In this document: piece by piece, positions 1 to 8,946 of the stretch | How positions within the stretch are numbered: the stretch's first letter is position 1 | How the letters are laid out: each line of letters opens with the position of its first letter | Source: Clostridia bacterium | GTDB taxonomy: Bacteria; Bacillota; Clostridia; Christensenellales; CAG-917 | Reading direction: 5' to 3' | Length of the DNA stretch: 23,446 nucleotides | Assembly: GCA_900754695.1 (NCBI GenBank) | Contig: CAAEDU010000068.1 | Coordinates: forward strand, 1 to 23,446 | The notes under the pieces: model-generated | Database searches by the model: none | The model's input: the letters and a program-made list of their open reading frames with translations, nothing else | What the model was told of the DNA's origin: nothing | Translations under genes and position numbers: made by a program

Positions 1-34
1 CGCCGCCGCGCAGGCGAGCACGTGCTGTGACGTC

Positions 35-131
35 ACGGGGGAGGAAAGCCCGAAGGGAAGGAGGGGGAAATCAAGATAACCCTCGGACGAGAAGCCTATT
101 CGAAGCGTGCTTGAACACGACGAAACCTCCG
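35..131 (+). repeat. Interspersed structured block, copy 1
   Basis: This stretch matches 11697-11795 over its whole length, with the first ~30 bases (CGGGGGAGGAAAGCCCGAAG and onward) nearly identical and the 3' part (TATTCGAA.CGTGCTTGAACA) also near identical. The ends pair: CGGGGG at 36-41 with CCTCCG at 126-131, using one G-U pair. Copy 2 uses ACGGGGG with CCCCCGT, so pairing survives although the 3' strand differs. An internal CGTG/CACG hairpin with loop CTTGAA is present in both. There is no credible ORF. The AGGAAAGCCCG start recalls the GAGGAAAGTCCG of RNase P RNA, but the rest does not fit. Function unknown. Confidence 0.75.
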
Positions 132-160
132 AGCGAGTGTTACTTGATCCGCCGCTTGTT

Positions 161-166
161 TATAAT
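161..166 (+). promoter_or_regulatory. -10 box upstream of candidate RNA
   Basis: TATAAT lies on the + strand, about 10 bases before the rod-like structure that follows. The hexamer 17 bases upstream is TGTTAC (138-143), a poor -35 match, so this is only a candidate promoter. Confidence 0.35.
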
Positions 167-172
167 GCTATG

Positions 173-385
173 CTTTCTTGAGCGCGTTAGATAGCGGGAA
201 AGCACTAATGGCACACACGAAAAGTCTATTGTGGTGGCGTGTCGCAGAAAAGTGGCGAGGAGGTGCCCGAGAGCAAAAGATTTCGGGATGATTTTGTGCG
301 AAGGCGCCGCAGACAATAGTTTACATATTGGCAAGGCGCATTCACATAAAAGCGCCCGAAAGAATTGTTCTCGGGCGCTTTCGAG
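173..385 (+). ncRNA. Candidate rod-like structured RNA (6S-like shape)
   Basis: Bases 179-344 fold on themselves as one long interrupted rod. From outside in, the helices are TGA-GCGC (179-185) with GCGC (336-339) and TCA (342-344); CTATTGT (226-232) with ACAATAG (313-319); GGCG (236-239) with CGCC (305-308); TCGCA (242-246) with TGCGA (297-301); and CCCGA (266-270) with TCGGG (283-287) near the tip. An asymmetric open region of about 40 by 16 bases lies between the first two helices. A consensus -10 precedes it and a terminator hairpin follows. A long rod with a central bubble is how 6S RNA looks, but I did not confirm any 6S sequence signature. It could also be an unrelated small RNA or chance pairing in intergenic DNA. 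Confidence 0.33.
349..381 (-). terminator. Probably bidirectional terminator
   Basis: AAAGCGCCCGA (349-359) pairs perfectly with TCGGGCGCTTT (371-381) around an 11-base loop. Read on the minus strand the stem is followed by TTTTAT, the better U-run, so it suits the membrane-protein gene ending at 515. Read on the plus strand it ends CTTTC and could also end the candidate RNA at 173-385. Confidence 0.7.
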
Positions 386-514
386 CCGCTTTTCTGCGAC
401 ACTAATATCTTATGTTACCGATTTGTACGGTATGGCGTCAAAACCGCACCGTTATGCGGAAATGACAACCCTGCCCGCGCGCACGCACAGGCAGAGCGCA
501 TCGCTCCGGGAAGG

Positions 515-2125
515 TCACTGTGCCGCGGTGTCTGCCGCTGCCGCCTGCTGAGCCTCTGCAGCCTCTCTCTCCGCCTTCGCCTTTGCCTGGTCCGCCATGA
601 GGACTTTTATGATCTTGGTCAGGCACTGGATGACGATGGCTTTGTTCTCGGGACTGTTCTTGAAGACGTTGTACGCCTGCAACATGAGCATCGCGACGCG
701 GATCTTCATGCTGCGGGAGAGGTTCATCGTCAGGACATAGTCCACGAGATGGGGCAGCTTGGCGAGCCTGGGAGGCTTGACATCCTCGTCGCCCTCGTCA
801 AGATCCTCTTCCACATAGATGACCTCGGGCTCGAGCGAGACCGTGACGGACTCGTCGGCAACGGGACGTCTTGCGATGTTCAGACCCTCGAGAGACTCGG
901 GCTCGGAACCGCGTGCCATCGCGGGCTGCGCGGGAGCCGCCGCGTAGGGCTGAGCGGGTGCGGGCACCGAAACAAGTTGCGCCTCTGCGATGTCGGTGTC
1001 GTCGTCATCGTCGGGGAGAAGCTCCGCGTCGACGATGAGATCGTCATAACCGCGTGCGGTCAGCTCGGCGTTCTGAAGTTTCTTTTTCTTTCTTCCGAAC
1101 ATATTTTCCTCATCCTCATCGTTATTTTCTATTTCTTCCGCGACGGTGTCGCGGCCCTTACCTTCCTCTTCCCTGTGCACGACGACGGGAGGGATGCACG
1201 TCTTAAGAGCATTTGGGTCGGCGGGAGCCTCCTCTTCGACGGGCTCGAATGCCGTCTCTTCCGCGGGAGCGGCCTCCTCTGCGGGTGCTTCCGCACCCTC
1301 TTCGGCGGCGAGCTCGAGAGGAGTCTTCTCCTCCGCGGGAGCTTCCGCGCCCTGCTCTGCCGCAGGCTCTTGCTGTGCCGTCTCCGCCTCTCTCTCCTTC
1401 ACGAGCGCCGCGACCTCCTCCTCGGTGGGAGCGGGTCTTGCGGTGTTGCGCGCGACGATGCCGTCCATGATGGCAGCCACCTGCAGCAGCGGAGAAGCGT
1501 CCGTCGCGTAATCGCGCTCCACGCTGAGGTTGACCTTTGCGTCGAGAGCGTCCTGCATGGCGGCATATTTCTTTGCCGCGGTCTTATACTCGTTGCGGGC
1601 GACAAGCCAAAGCACGAGATAGCCGACGGCGGCGATGAGCAGCCCGAGACACAGCACCACGCCCACTTCTGCGGTGCCCATCGCGCCGAGCCCCCAGAAT
1701 GTGAACAGCGCGGTGAGGATGAGCGCCACGGAGATGTAGATGTTCGCCCTCACGGAGTCGGGGCGTTTGACTTCCTTGTCGAAGACGGAGGAGTCCATTA
1801 CCTCACTCGGATAGCCGAAACGCACGCCGAGATAGCTCACCCACGCCTCGCGCATGGCTGCGGGCGCCTTGGCGCCGAAACACGCGGAGGTGAACCCCGC
1901 CACGTTGTCGTCGCCGATGACGTCCTCGTTCTCGAGATAAGAGAGCACCTTGGAGCAGGCACGTCTCATTTTGTATGCGGCGGCGGCGAAGAAAGTGAGC
2001 CCGATGATGGCTGCGACCGCTCCCAACGCAACAAAGACGATTATGTAAAAAGTCTGGATGTTGATCTCGGGGAGTTTTTGCGACAGCTCGGTCAAACCAT
2101 CGAATATCGAGTTGAAGAAGCTCAT
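515..2125 (-). CDS. Three-TM protein with acidic Ala/Glu/Pro-rich linker, function unknown
   Basis: The protein has 536 residues. I chose the ATG at 2125 (MSFFNSIFDG) because a consensus promoter at 2171-2198 overlaps the longer reading frame; a GGAGG lies 13 bases upstream, a rather long spacing. One TM helix lies near residues 26-50. After a ~80-residue loop come two more at about 128-175. The rest is probably cytoplasmic: a linker with GAEAPAEE repeats, a run of five Asp and Lys/Arg patches, then a helical C-terminal region (about residues 430-520) ending in an Ala-rich tail. The order TM, ~80-residue loop, TM-TM resembles MotA/ExbB-type proteins, but I see no motif to support that. It is monocistronic, with its own promoter and terminator. 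Family not recognised. Confidence 0.8.
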   Translation of the reverse strand: MSFFNSIFDGLTELSQKLPEINIQTFYIIVFVALGAVAAIIGLTFFAAAAYKMRRACSKVLSYLENEDVIGDDNVAGFTSACFGAKAPAAMREAWVSYLGVRFGYPSEVMDSSVFDKEVKRPDSVRANIYISVALILTALFTFWGLGAMGTAEVGVVLCLGLLIAAVGYLVLWLVARNEYKTAAKKYAAMQDALDAKVNLSVERDYATDASPLLQVAAIMDGIVARNTARPAPTEEEVAALVKEREAETAQQEPAAEQGAEAPAEEKTPLELAAEEGAEAPAEEAAPAEETAFEPVEEEAPADPNALKTCIPPVVVHREEEGKGRDTVAEEIENNDEDEENMFGRKKKKLQNAELTARGYDDLIVDAELLPDDDDDTDIAEAQLVSVPAPAQPYAAAPAQPAMARGSEPESLEGLNIARRPVADESVTVSLEPEVIYVEEDLDEGDEDVKPPRLAKLPHLVDYVLTMNLSRSMKIRVAMLMLQAYNVFKNSPENKAIVIQCLTKIIKVLMADQAKAKAEREAAEAQQAAAADTAAQ

Positions 2126-2170
2126 CTTGCCTACCGTGCCTCCGTATATAGCACTACAAATGTTATGGTA

Positions 2171-2198
2171 ATTATACCACACGCGCGTTAAAAAGCAA
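2171..2198 (-). promoter_or_regulatory. Sigma70-type promoter of the three-TM protein gene
   Basis: On the minus strand TTGCTT (2198-2193), a 16-base spacer and TATAAT (2176-2171) preceded by TGG form an extended -10. The predicted start near 2164 gives a ~39-base leader before the ATG at 2125. Confidence 0.7.
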
Positions 2199-2241
2199 GG
2201 CTTTTTGCAATATTAACTCACGGATATTGAAATTTTTTCAT

Positions 2242-2337
2242 TTTAACGCCCGTTAAATCGCTCCCCCGCCGCCCCTCAGAGGGGCGGAGCGCAGACGCAA
2301 ATGACACCGCGGCGGCTGCCGCGGCGTCATTTGCGTC
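2242..2337 (-). other. Three consecutive hairpins between addA and the next gene
   Basis: The largest hairpin (2294-2337) has 19 pairs, one A/C mismatch and a 4-base loop; its arms begin GACGCAAATGAC and end GTCATTTGCGTC. A second, CCGCCCCT/AGGGGCGG around CAG, is at 2269-2287, and a third, TTTAACG/CGTTAAA, is at 2242-2257. They lie just past the addA stop and probably end or stabilise the addBA transcript, but none has a U-run, so this is not a standard intrinsic terminator. Confidence 0.6.
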
Positions 2338-2350
2338 AAAAGCGCGGGAA

Positions 2351-5300
2351 TTAAATGTCCCTCTCAACGTCGAGAGTTTTGCCGGTTTTGAATGAATAGA
2401 GCAGGATCCTATCAACTTTGCCCGAAAACGAGCTTTCAACCGCCTTTTTGTACAGTTGAAGTTGCTTTTTGTATTTTCTCAACGCCTCATCGCTGCGCAA
2501 AGCGGAGTTTTTGAAGTCCACGATGACGCGCTCTTTGCCGTCGATGAAGAGGTCGATGACCCCCTGCACCAGCACTTTGTCGCGCGAAGTGCCCTGTCCC
2601 ACCTCGTCTGCGGGGACATACATCAGGAAGGAGCGCTCGCGATAGCAGGTGCTCTCCCTCGCCAGCCGCATGACCGGGCTCGCGAGACAGCGTGCCACCG
2701 CCTCCGCGTCCACCTGTTCCCTCTCGGCGGGGGTGATCAGACCCGCGGCGAGCATGGCGTCGAGCTCTCTTTCCGCCCCTTCTCTGCCCTCTGCGGCAAA
2801 GTCGATGTGCTCCATCACCTTGTGGTAGGCGATGCCTTCGTCCGCGCGGTCGGCAAAGACGCTGAGGGCGAGGTCGTCCGCGCCGCCGTCCAGCGCCGAG
2901 ACGCTGTACTTCATCGCAAGTTCGGACGCCTCTTTGTACGGATAGACGAACGCCGCCGCCTTTTTCACCATCTTTACGTTGCGCGCGTCCGCTTTCCGGG
3001 GAGGGGTGAGCTTTTCGGGAGCCGACGGCTTCCATGCGAGCTCACGCTCGTCGTGCATGACCACCCCGATCTTCCCCTTGCGCTTGAGCTCGGAGAGCAG
3101 GTCGGAGAGCAGAACGGGTTCGGAGAGGGCGGGATAGTGCCCGAAACGCGCGGCGGGAGTGCGCGAGAGCACCGCCGTTATATATAAATATTGTTTCGCG
3201 CGCGTGAGAGCGACGTAATAAAGCCTCATCTCTTCCAGCCTTTCGCGCTCGGCTCGGATGCGCTCGGTCACCGCGAGAGAGAGGGTGTCGTCCTTCTTTC
3301 TGCCCTCGAAATCGAAATGGCGCAGCCCCATGCTCCCTTTGTTTTCCACGATGACGTCGCCTTCCGCCCGCCCGTCACGCCCGCCGCCGGGACAGCACAC
3401 GAAAACGACGGGGGACTCCAACCCCTTGAAGGAATGGAAGGTGGCGATGCGCACTTTGTCGCCGCCCTGCGGACGCGCGCGTTTCGCCTCCTTGGTCTTC
3501 TCCGCATACGTGGCGAGGAACCTGCTTATCCCCGCATTCGCATCGCCGCCCGCGGACGCGGAAACGAAGGAGAGCACATCATCGGCGCTGCCCTCGCCCA
3601 TCCCTGCGACGAACGCCGCGTAATCGAAGTCCGAGACTATGCCCTGCAACAGTTCGGGCACGCTTTTGAAACTCGCTTTCAGGCGGTAAGCCGCCAGCAT
3701 ATCCAGCAAAGCCGCCGTCTTTTTGCCGAGGGCGTCCTTCTTCTTCGCCGCGGCGAGCACCGCGTCATAGAGATCCCCCTCTCCTCTCAGCGCCGCGATA
3801 CGCGCGAGTTCGTCCTCGTCGAACCCGCCGAAGTAGGAGAGCATGAACCCCGCGAGCGGGATGTCCTGCCGCGGGTTGTCCAGCACGGTGAGGAAGCCGA
3901 TGAGTTCCTCTTCCGCCCGCGAGGACTGCTCCGCGAATATGCTCGTGTCGAGCGGGAGAAACTCCCCGATGTAGGCGGCGAGCTTTTTGACAGAGGCATT
4001 CCTGCCTCGGACGAGGATAGTGCAGTCGCCGTAACCGATGGGGGTGCCGTCCTCCTTCTTCGCGCTCCCGCACAGCTCGTAGATCTTGTCCCTGATGAAA
4101 TCCGCCTCCGCTTCTATCCCGGGCGCGGGAGACGTGCCCGCATACGGGAAGACGTGCACCTCCGCACAGCCATCGAGCTTTTCGCCGGAGGCGTCCTGCT
4201 TGTCTTTGCCGATCACGAAGTGCCCCTCTTTTGCGTAGTCCACGCCGGAGGAAGCCTCGGTCATCACCTCGTCGAAGACGCAGTTGACAAAGTCCAGCAC
4301 CGCGTTCACGCTGCGGAAGTTGGCGTTGAACTCCAACGCCGTCCCCTCTCCCGTCTCCTCATAGCGCCGCTTGCGCCCGAGGAAGATCTCCGGGTCGGAG
4401 AGGCGGAAGCCGTAGATGCTCTGCTTGACGTCCCCAACCATGAAGACGTTGTCGCCGCTCACCCCGCGGATGATGAAATCCTGCACGGGGTTGACGTCCT
4501 GATATTCATCCACGAACACCCTCTCGAAGCTGCCCGCGAATTCTCCGGAACGCACCAGTTCCGCGGCGTAGAACTCCAGGTCTTCATAGCTCATCACCCC
4601 GTCGGCGCGCTTCATCACGGCGGCAGCCTCCTCCGTCATCTCGGCAAGGTCCACGAGCTTGCGGGCGTAGAGGGTGTTCTGCGCGTGCATCGTGCGCACC
4701 TTCCCGGTGTCGCCGAAGAGGTCGCGCCACTCCGAAAACAGCTTGACCGCCTGTTTCACGGCGTCCTTGCCGAAGTCCTTGTCGCAGGGGTCCATGCGCT
4801 TTGACGAGATGCTCTTTTCGCATTCGAGCCCGGCAACGTCGTCTATGCGCGAAGCTATGCCGCTCACGCCCTCGAAGTCCGCGCTCTCCGCCTCGCGGCA
4901 CATCGCCGCGAGCCTGTCGCACTTGACCGACCAGAGCAGATAACCTGCGTCGGAAAAGAGAGACGAGGCAAGTTCAAGCCCCGCGCGGACGCGCGCGGAA
5001 TCGCGGCGGAAGAACGCGAGCATCTTCTGCGCATATTCCCCGCCGAGCGCGTTGTCGAAGCTCGTCCGCAGCTTGTCCGCGAACTCCTTCCTGTCCGGCT
5101 GGATGGCGATGACGGCGCGCACCTTTTCCACCACTTTCCTCAGCTCGTCCTCGCGGCGGGAACGGATGAGCACGTCCGTAAGCTGTCCGAAGATCTCGTC
5201 CCGCGCCGCATGACGCTCCGCGAACACGTCGTCCATCGCCTGCGCCTCATAGCGCTTCGCCTCTCCCTCGGAGAGCACTTCGCACGCGGGCGAGACCCCG

Positions 5301-5704
5301 AGCTTCTCGAAATTGGACTTGATGAGGGAGAAACAGAAGGAATGGATTGTGCCGATGTGCGCGGCGGCGAGCGCGTCCAGCGCGTCGCGGAAGATCGCCC
5401 TCTGTCCCCCCGACGCCGTGCATGCGGCGTCAAAGAGCGCGCTCTGCAATTTGTCCCTGAGCTCCTGCGCCGCCGCCTCGTTATACACGAGGATGAGCAT
5501 CTTGCCGAGAGGGACTTTCCCCTCTATGCTGCGCAGGATCTTCTCCACCATGGTGGTGGTCTTGCCGCTCCCCGCCGAGGCGGACACCAACACCTTCCCG
5601 TCGGTGTTTATCGCCGCTTTCTGCTCGTCGGTGAAATCCGGCTTTTTCTTTGCCACGGGCGCGATTTTTGCAATATCAGAGGTTTTTCCGTCGTTTTTCA
5701 TCAT
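2351..5704 (-). CDS. addA: ATP-dependent helicase/nuclease subunit A (AddA)
   Basis: The protein has 1117 residues and is a superfamily 1 (UvrD/RecB-like) helicase-nuclease. With AddB it unwinds and resects double-strand breaks to load RecA. Visible motifs are FTDEQ (Q motif, ~24), SASAGSGKTT (Walker A, 41-50), VDEYQDVNPVQD (motif II), VGDVKQSIYGFR (III), TFHSFKGLESPVVFV (V) and YYVALTRAKQYLYI (VI). A C-terminal RecB-type nuclease domain has GVIDL, VDFK and QLQLYKKA. The length is a little below typical AddA (about 1200). The start overlaps the addB stop by ATGA. AGGAGG is 4 bases before the ATG at 5704 and 7 before the next ATG at 5701, so either may be used. Identification is firm. Confidence 0.97.
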   Translation of the reverse strand: MMKNDGKTSDIAKIAPVAKKKPDFTDEQKAAINTDGKVLVSASAGSGKTTTMVEKILRSIEGKVPLGKMLILVYNEAAAQELRDKLQSALFDAACTASGGQRAIFRDALDALAAAHIGTIHSFCFSLIKSNFEKLGVSPACEVLSEGEAKRYEAQAMDDVFAERHAARDEIFGQLTDVLIRSRREDELRKVVEKVRAVIAIQPDRKEFADKLRTSFDNALGGEYAQKMLAFFRRDSARVRAGLELASSLFSDAGYLLWSVKCDRLAAMCREAESADFEGVSGIASRIDDVAGLECEKSISSKRMDPCDKDFGKDAVKQAVKLFSEWRDLFGDTGKVRTMHAQNTLYARKLVDLAEMTEEAAAVMKRADGVMSYEDLEFYAAELVRSGEFAGSFERVFVDEYQDVNPVQDFIIRGVSGDNVFMVGDVKQSIYGFRLSDPEIFLGRKRRYEETGEGTALEFNANFRSVNAVLDFVNCVFDEVMTEASSGVDYAKEGHFVIGKDKQDASGEKLDGCAEVHVFPYAGTSPAPGIEAEADFIRDKIYELCGSAKKEDGTPIGYGDCTILVRGRNASVKKLAAYIGEFLPLDTSIFAEQSSRAEEELIGFLTVLDNPRQDIPLAGFMLSYFGGFDEDELARIAALRGEGDLYDAVLAAAKKKDALGKKTAALLDMLAAYRLKASFKSVPELLQGIVSDFDYAAFVAGMGEGSADDVLSFVSASAGGDANAGISRFLATYAEKTKEAKRARPQGGDKVRIATFHSFKGLESPVVFVCCPGGGRDGRAEGDVIVENKGSMGLRHFDFEGRKKDDTLSLAVTERIRAERERLEEMRLYYVALTRAKQYLYITAVLSRTPAARFGHYPALSEPVLLSDLLSELKRKGKIGVVMHDERELAWKPSAPEKLTPPRKADARNVKMVKKAAAFVYPYKEASELAMKYSVSALDGGADDLALSVFADRADEGIAYHKVMEHIDFAAEGREGAERELDAMLAAGLITPAEREQVDAEAVARCLASPVMRLARESTCYRERSFLMYVPADEVGQGTSRDKVLVQGVIDLFIDGKERVIVDFKNSALRSDEALRKYKKQLQLYKKAVESSFSGKVDRILLYSFKTGKTLDVERDI

Positions 5705-8700
5705 TCATCCTCCTCTTCGGAGCTTTCCAGCCTCCTGCGCGGCGCGACGATGTCCTGTTCGAGGTCATCGACGCCGATCCTTCCCCCGCCGTTCAACGCG
5801 AGTTCGTTCCTCCCTTTCCACGCGCATACGGAAGCGAAATCGCAGTTCACGCACGCCCCTTTCAAGGGCTGCGCCGCGATGCGTCCTTCCGCGATCTCCT
5901 TGGCACCTCTCTCCGCGAGCCTTCTCACATAGCTCGTCACGGTGTCGAACGCGCCCTCGGAGAGGAAGCGGGGCTCCTTCATGTCACCGTTCGCGTTCGG
6001 CGCAGGAAAGAGGCTCCCCTCCTCCGCAAAGAGGGGCTCCATGGCGCGGGCGACGGAGATGTCGTCGGTCATGTTGCCGCGATATCGCAGCCTCCACTCC
6101 TCCGCGCCGAAGTCGAAGGAGAGGGGCAGATAGAACGCCCCCACCGGCTGCCATCCCTTGGCTCTGCGGATGGCGTCGAGATAGAGATAGAGCTGGATCT
6201 TCCTGCCCGCGTAGATGTCCGCGAGTTTGAGCTCCGCGCTCTTATAGGTCTTGTAATCTGTGACGAAGAATTTGCCGTCGTGCTCGTCCACGCGGTCTAT
6301 CCTGCCGCGGAGCTCCGCCTTTTCTCCGCCCGCGTCCACGGTGAGCGCGGGGATCTCCGCCCCGCCGATGTACTGCTCGACGTAGACGGGCTTGAACTTC
6401 GACCTTTCCGCCTGGGCGCGGAGGACGGAACACACCCTGACTGCCTCCTCTCTGACCCGCCCGAGCACGCGCTCCATCCCGGGCTCGTCGGCTGCGGCGG
6501 CGACGGAGACGTTCTCCTCCACGCTCTCGGCAAAAAACCTTTCCGCAAGGGGACGGACGTCCTCCTCCTTTACGCCGTTTTTCATATATTCGCGGAAGAA
6601 CTTCTCCAACACTCCGTGCAGCACAAGTCCGAAATCCCTGCTCTCCGGCGAGGCTTCCTCACGGCGTTTCAGCCCGAGAATGTAGGAAAAATACTGCATA
6701 TACCGGCAAGTGAACAAGGTCTCCAGCCTGGTGGGGCTGATGCGCCCGCCGGACGCCTTCCGTGCCGCTTTGACTGCGACGGCGCTCAGCTTCGCCACGG
6801 GCTCCTGCCTGTCATAGATGCGCCGGAGCCTTCGCCCGTCCTCCTCCGAAACGCACTCCGCCGCCGTCTCTGCCATACCGAAACGATCGCGCGAGGAAAG
6901 ATGCGCGAGCGCCTCGTGCATGCACGCCTTGGGAGTGGCGAGAACGGAGACGAAAGCCTTGTCGCGACCCCAACCGCAAAGCTCCTGCTCCAACATATCC
7001 GCGACCCGCCGCACGGGGATGGGCTCGCCGTCCTCGGCAAGCATCCCCCTGAGCTCGGAGACCACCACGGACTGTCTGAGCTCCCCTGCGGGATCGCTCT
7101 CGGGGAAGCACACCGTGAGCGTGCCCTTGGGACGCTTCATGATCTCGGTGACGGACATCATCTCGGAGTAGTTGCGCTGCGCCACGGTGGGCGAGACGGG
7201 CGCGCCGAGCCTCTCGAACAGCGCTTCGTCCGCCTCGGAAATGACGGCGCCGCCCTCCGCTCCCGCAGGCAGTTTGCCCACGTTCGCCCCGAGGATGTAG
7301 ACATCTCCGCCGCCGAGATAACGGTTCGAAGTGCCGCCCACATAGACGGCGTCGAGGAGGGTGGGGACGAGGGCGATCTTGACAGTCTGCACCGTCGCTT
7401 TCAGCATGCGCTCGAAATAGGCGACGTCCCCCTTGCCGTGCAGCGTCTCGTTCATCTCCTCGAGCAGGGACATGATCTTTTCGTCCACTTGATCGGCACA
7501 TTTTGCATAATAAAGGCTGGTTTCGGTCAGCCGAGCGACATGTTCGCGCCACGTCCCGTCAAGTGCGGCAAGGAATTTTTCCGTGCGCGCGACAAAGTCC
7601 GCGGTGTCCGTCTCTCCCTTGAAGAGGAAGGGGGCGAGCACCTCGCAGAGCTTCGCGCGGACGCCCTCGGCATACGCTCTCTCCTCCTCGCCGCCGAGGG
7701 TGAAAGGCTCCGAGAACCTGCCGAAGGAGATGTTGTAGCGCAGGCAGTAGTTCTCAAAGCGGAACGCCGCGTCCTCCTTCTCCCCGAACATGCCGTAAAA
7801 GAGAGGGTTCTTGACAAGCTCCAGCGTCTCCTGACGGCGCAGACCGCTGCGTGCCGCCGCAAGCGCCGAAAGCAGACACCGCGTCTTGGTCTGCTCCGCG
7901 AGCAGCTCCCGCGTGTCGATGAAAAAGGGGATGCCGTAGCGGGCGAAGACACTCTTCACCTCCGCCTTATATCCTTCCACGTCCGAGAGCGCCACCTCGA
8001 AGTCGAGATAGCGCGCGCCCTCGGTCACCTTGGCGCGGATCTCGCGGGCGAGGAACTCTATCTCCTCGGTGCGGGTCGCCGCCGAAACGAGGCGGACTTT
8101 GCCGCCGTTCTCCACCCTCTCTTCCGGGGGCTCGTAGGAGAAAAGTCTGCGGGAGACCGCGTCGAGCGCGGGGTGCAGTTCCTCTCTCGCGAAGACGACT
8201 TCCCCTCCTCCGCAGGCTGCGATGAGCCTCTCCGCCGCGCCGTCGGGATAGATCCTCTCGTTGGGGTTCCCCTTCCCGCTCACCATCCCCACGGTGAGGG
8301 AGAGCGCGGACTTCGCCAGCCCCGCGAGGATGTCCAGCTCCGGAGCCTTGAAATCGTAGAGATCCACCACATAAAAGTGCGCGGGCACCGCCCCGCCCTC
8401 CCTGAGCCACGCGGCGTAAGCCTCGAGACGGGTGGTGGAATCGCTGTGCCGGTCGCCGAGCGCCATCACGTACCTTTCGTAGATGAGCGCCATATCCGCG
8501 AACTTGCCGCGGACGTTTTCGGGGGCGCGCCTTGCCGCCTCGCGCAGCTTCTCGGGGGTGATGCCGCTGTTGCGCAGAGCGGTCAGCGCGGCATAGAACT
8601 CCTCCGCAAAGCCCGCAGACCTCGCCGCCTTGTGATAGAAGACCAGCTTGTCGCGGTTCTCCTCGATGACGTTTGCGAGCAGCATGACGGAGCCCTGCGG

Positions 8701-8940
8701 AGTGAGACATTTTTTGATCCTCGCGCCCATGCTCTTTTCCGCGAGCCTCGTGAAAGAGGTCACGCGGACGTTGAACACCGCGTCCAGCCCGAGAGTGGCG
8801 ATGACGCCGCGCTCGGAGGAGGCGGTGAACTTGTCGGGGACGATGACGATGTGCTCTCCGCCTCCCCGCAGCCTTTGGCGGAGCTCGTCGAGCACGCGAT
8901 GGTAGGCGTCGTGCGCCGTGTTGGAGAAGATCATTTTCAT
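5701..8940 (-). CDS. addB: ATP-dependent helicase/nuclease subunit B (AddB)
   Basis: The protein has 1079 residues and is the partner of AddA. It has an inactivated helicase fold and a C-terminal nuclease with an iron-sulfur cluster. The nuclease has GRIDRVD, VTDYKT and QLYLYLDA. Cluster cysteines are the Cys in LFTCRYMQYF and CVNCDFASVC (1030-1039), the expected pattern of one Cys before and three after the nuclease core. The N-terminus (MKMIFSNTAHDAYHRVL) lacks the GxxxxGKS/T Walker A seen in many Firmicute AddB proteins. The frame stays open upstream, but a near-consensus promoter ends 6 bases before the ATG at 8940, so that ATG is the start and the message should be leaderless. It is the first gene of an addB-addA operon with a 4-base overlap. 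Confidence 0.95.
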   Translation of the reverse strand: MKMIFSNTAHDAYHRVLDELRQRLRGGGEHIVIVPDKFTASSERGVIATLGLDAVFNVRVTSFTRLAEKSMGARIKKCLTPQGSVMLLANVIEENRDKLVFYHKAARSAGFAEEFYAALTALRNSGITPEKLREAARRAPENVRGKFADMALIYERYVMALGDRHSDSTTRLEAYAAWLREGGAVPAHFYVVDLYDFKAPELDILAGLAKSALSLTVGMVSGKGNPNERIYPDGAAERLIAACGGGEVVFAREELHPALDAVSRRLFSYEPPEERVENGGKVRLVSAATRTEEIEFLAREIRAKVTEGARYLDFEVALSDVEGYKAEVKSVFARYGIPFFIDTRELLAEQTKTRCLLSALAAARSGLRRQETLELVKNPLFYGMFGEKEDAAFRFENYCLRYNISFGRFSEPFTLGGEEERAYAEGVRAKLCEVLAPFLFKGETDTADFVARTEKFLAALDGTWREHVARLTETSLYYAKCADQVDEKIMSLLEEMNETLHGKGDVAYFERMLKATVQTVKIALVPTLLDAVYVGGTSNRYLGGGDVYILGANVGKLPAGAEGGAVISEADEALFERLGAPVSPTVAQRNYSEMMSVTEIMKRPKGTLTVCFPESDPAGELRQSVVVSELRGMLAEDGEPIPVRRVADMLEQELCGWGRDKAFVSVLATPKACMHEALAHLSSRDRFGMAETAAECVSEEDGRRLRRIYDRQEPVAKLSAVAVKAARKASGGRISPTRLETLFTCRYMQYFSYILGLKRREEASPESRDFGLVLHGVLEKFFREYMKNGVKEEDVRPLAERFFAESVEENVSVAAAADEPGMERVLGRVREEAVRVCSVLRAQAERSKFKPVYVEQYIGGAEIPALTVDAGGEKAELRGRIDRVDEHDGKFFVTDYKTYKSAELKLADIYAGRKIQLYLYLDAIRRAKGWQPVGAFYLPLSFDFGAEEWRLRYRGNMTDDISVARAMEPLFAEEGSLFPAPNANGDMKEPRFLSEGAFDTVTSYVRRLAERGAKEIAEGRIAAQPLKGACVNCDFASVCAWKGRNELALNGGGRIGVDDLEQDIVAPRRRLESSEEEDE

Positions 8941-8946
8941 GCTTGC

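Noticed and set aside
41..70. RNase P RNA start (GAGGAAAGTCCG-like)
   Set aside because: Only about 10 bases match; the other universally conserved RNase P segments are missing, and two copies occur within 12 kb.
2126..2182. Longer start (MWYNYHNI) for the three-TM protein
   Set aside because: It overlaps the -10 box at 2171-2176, so it would not be transcribed from the visible promoter.
365..2191. 608-codon plus-strand open frame opposite the three-TM protein gene
   Set aside because: The frame is open because of GC-rich codon bias on the other strand; it has no ribosome-binding site and a low-complexity product, while the minus frame has a promoter, TM helices and a terminator.
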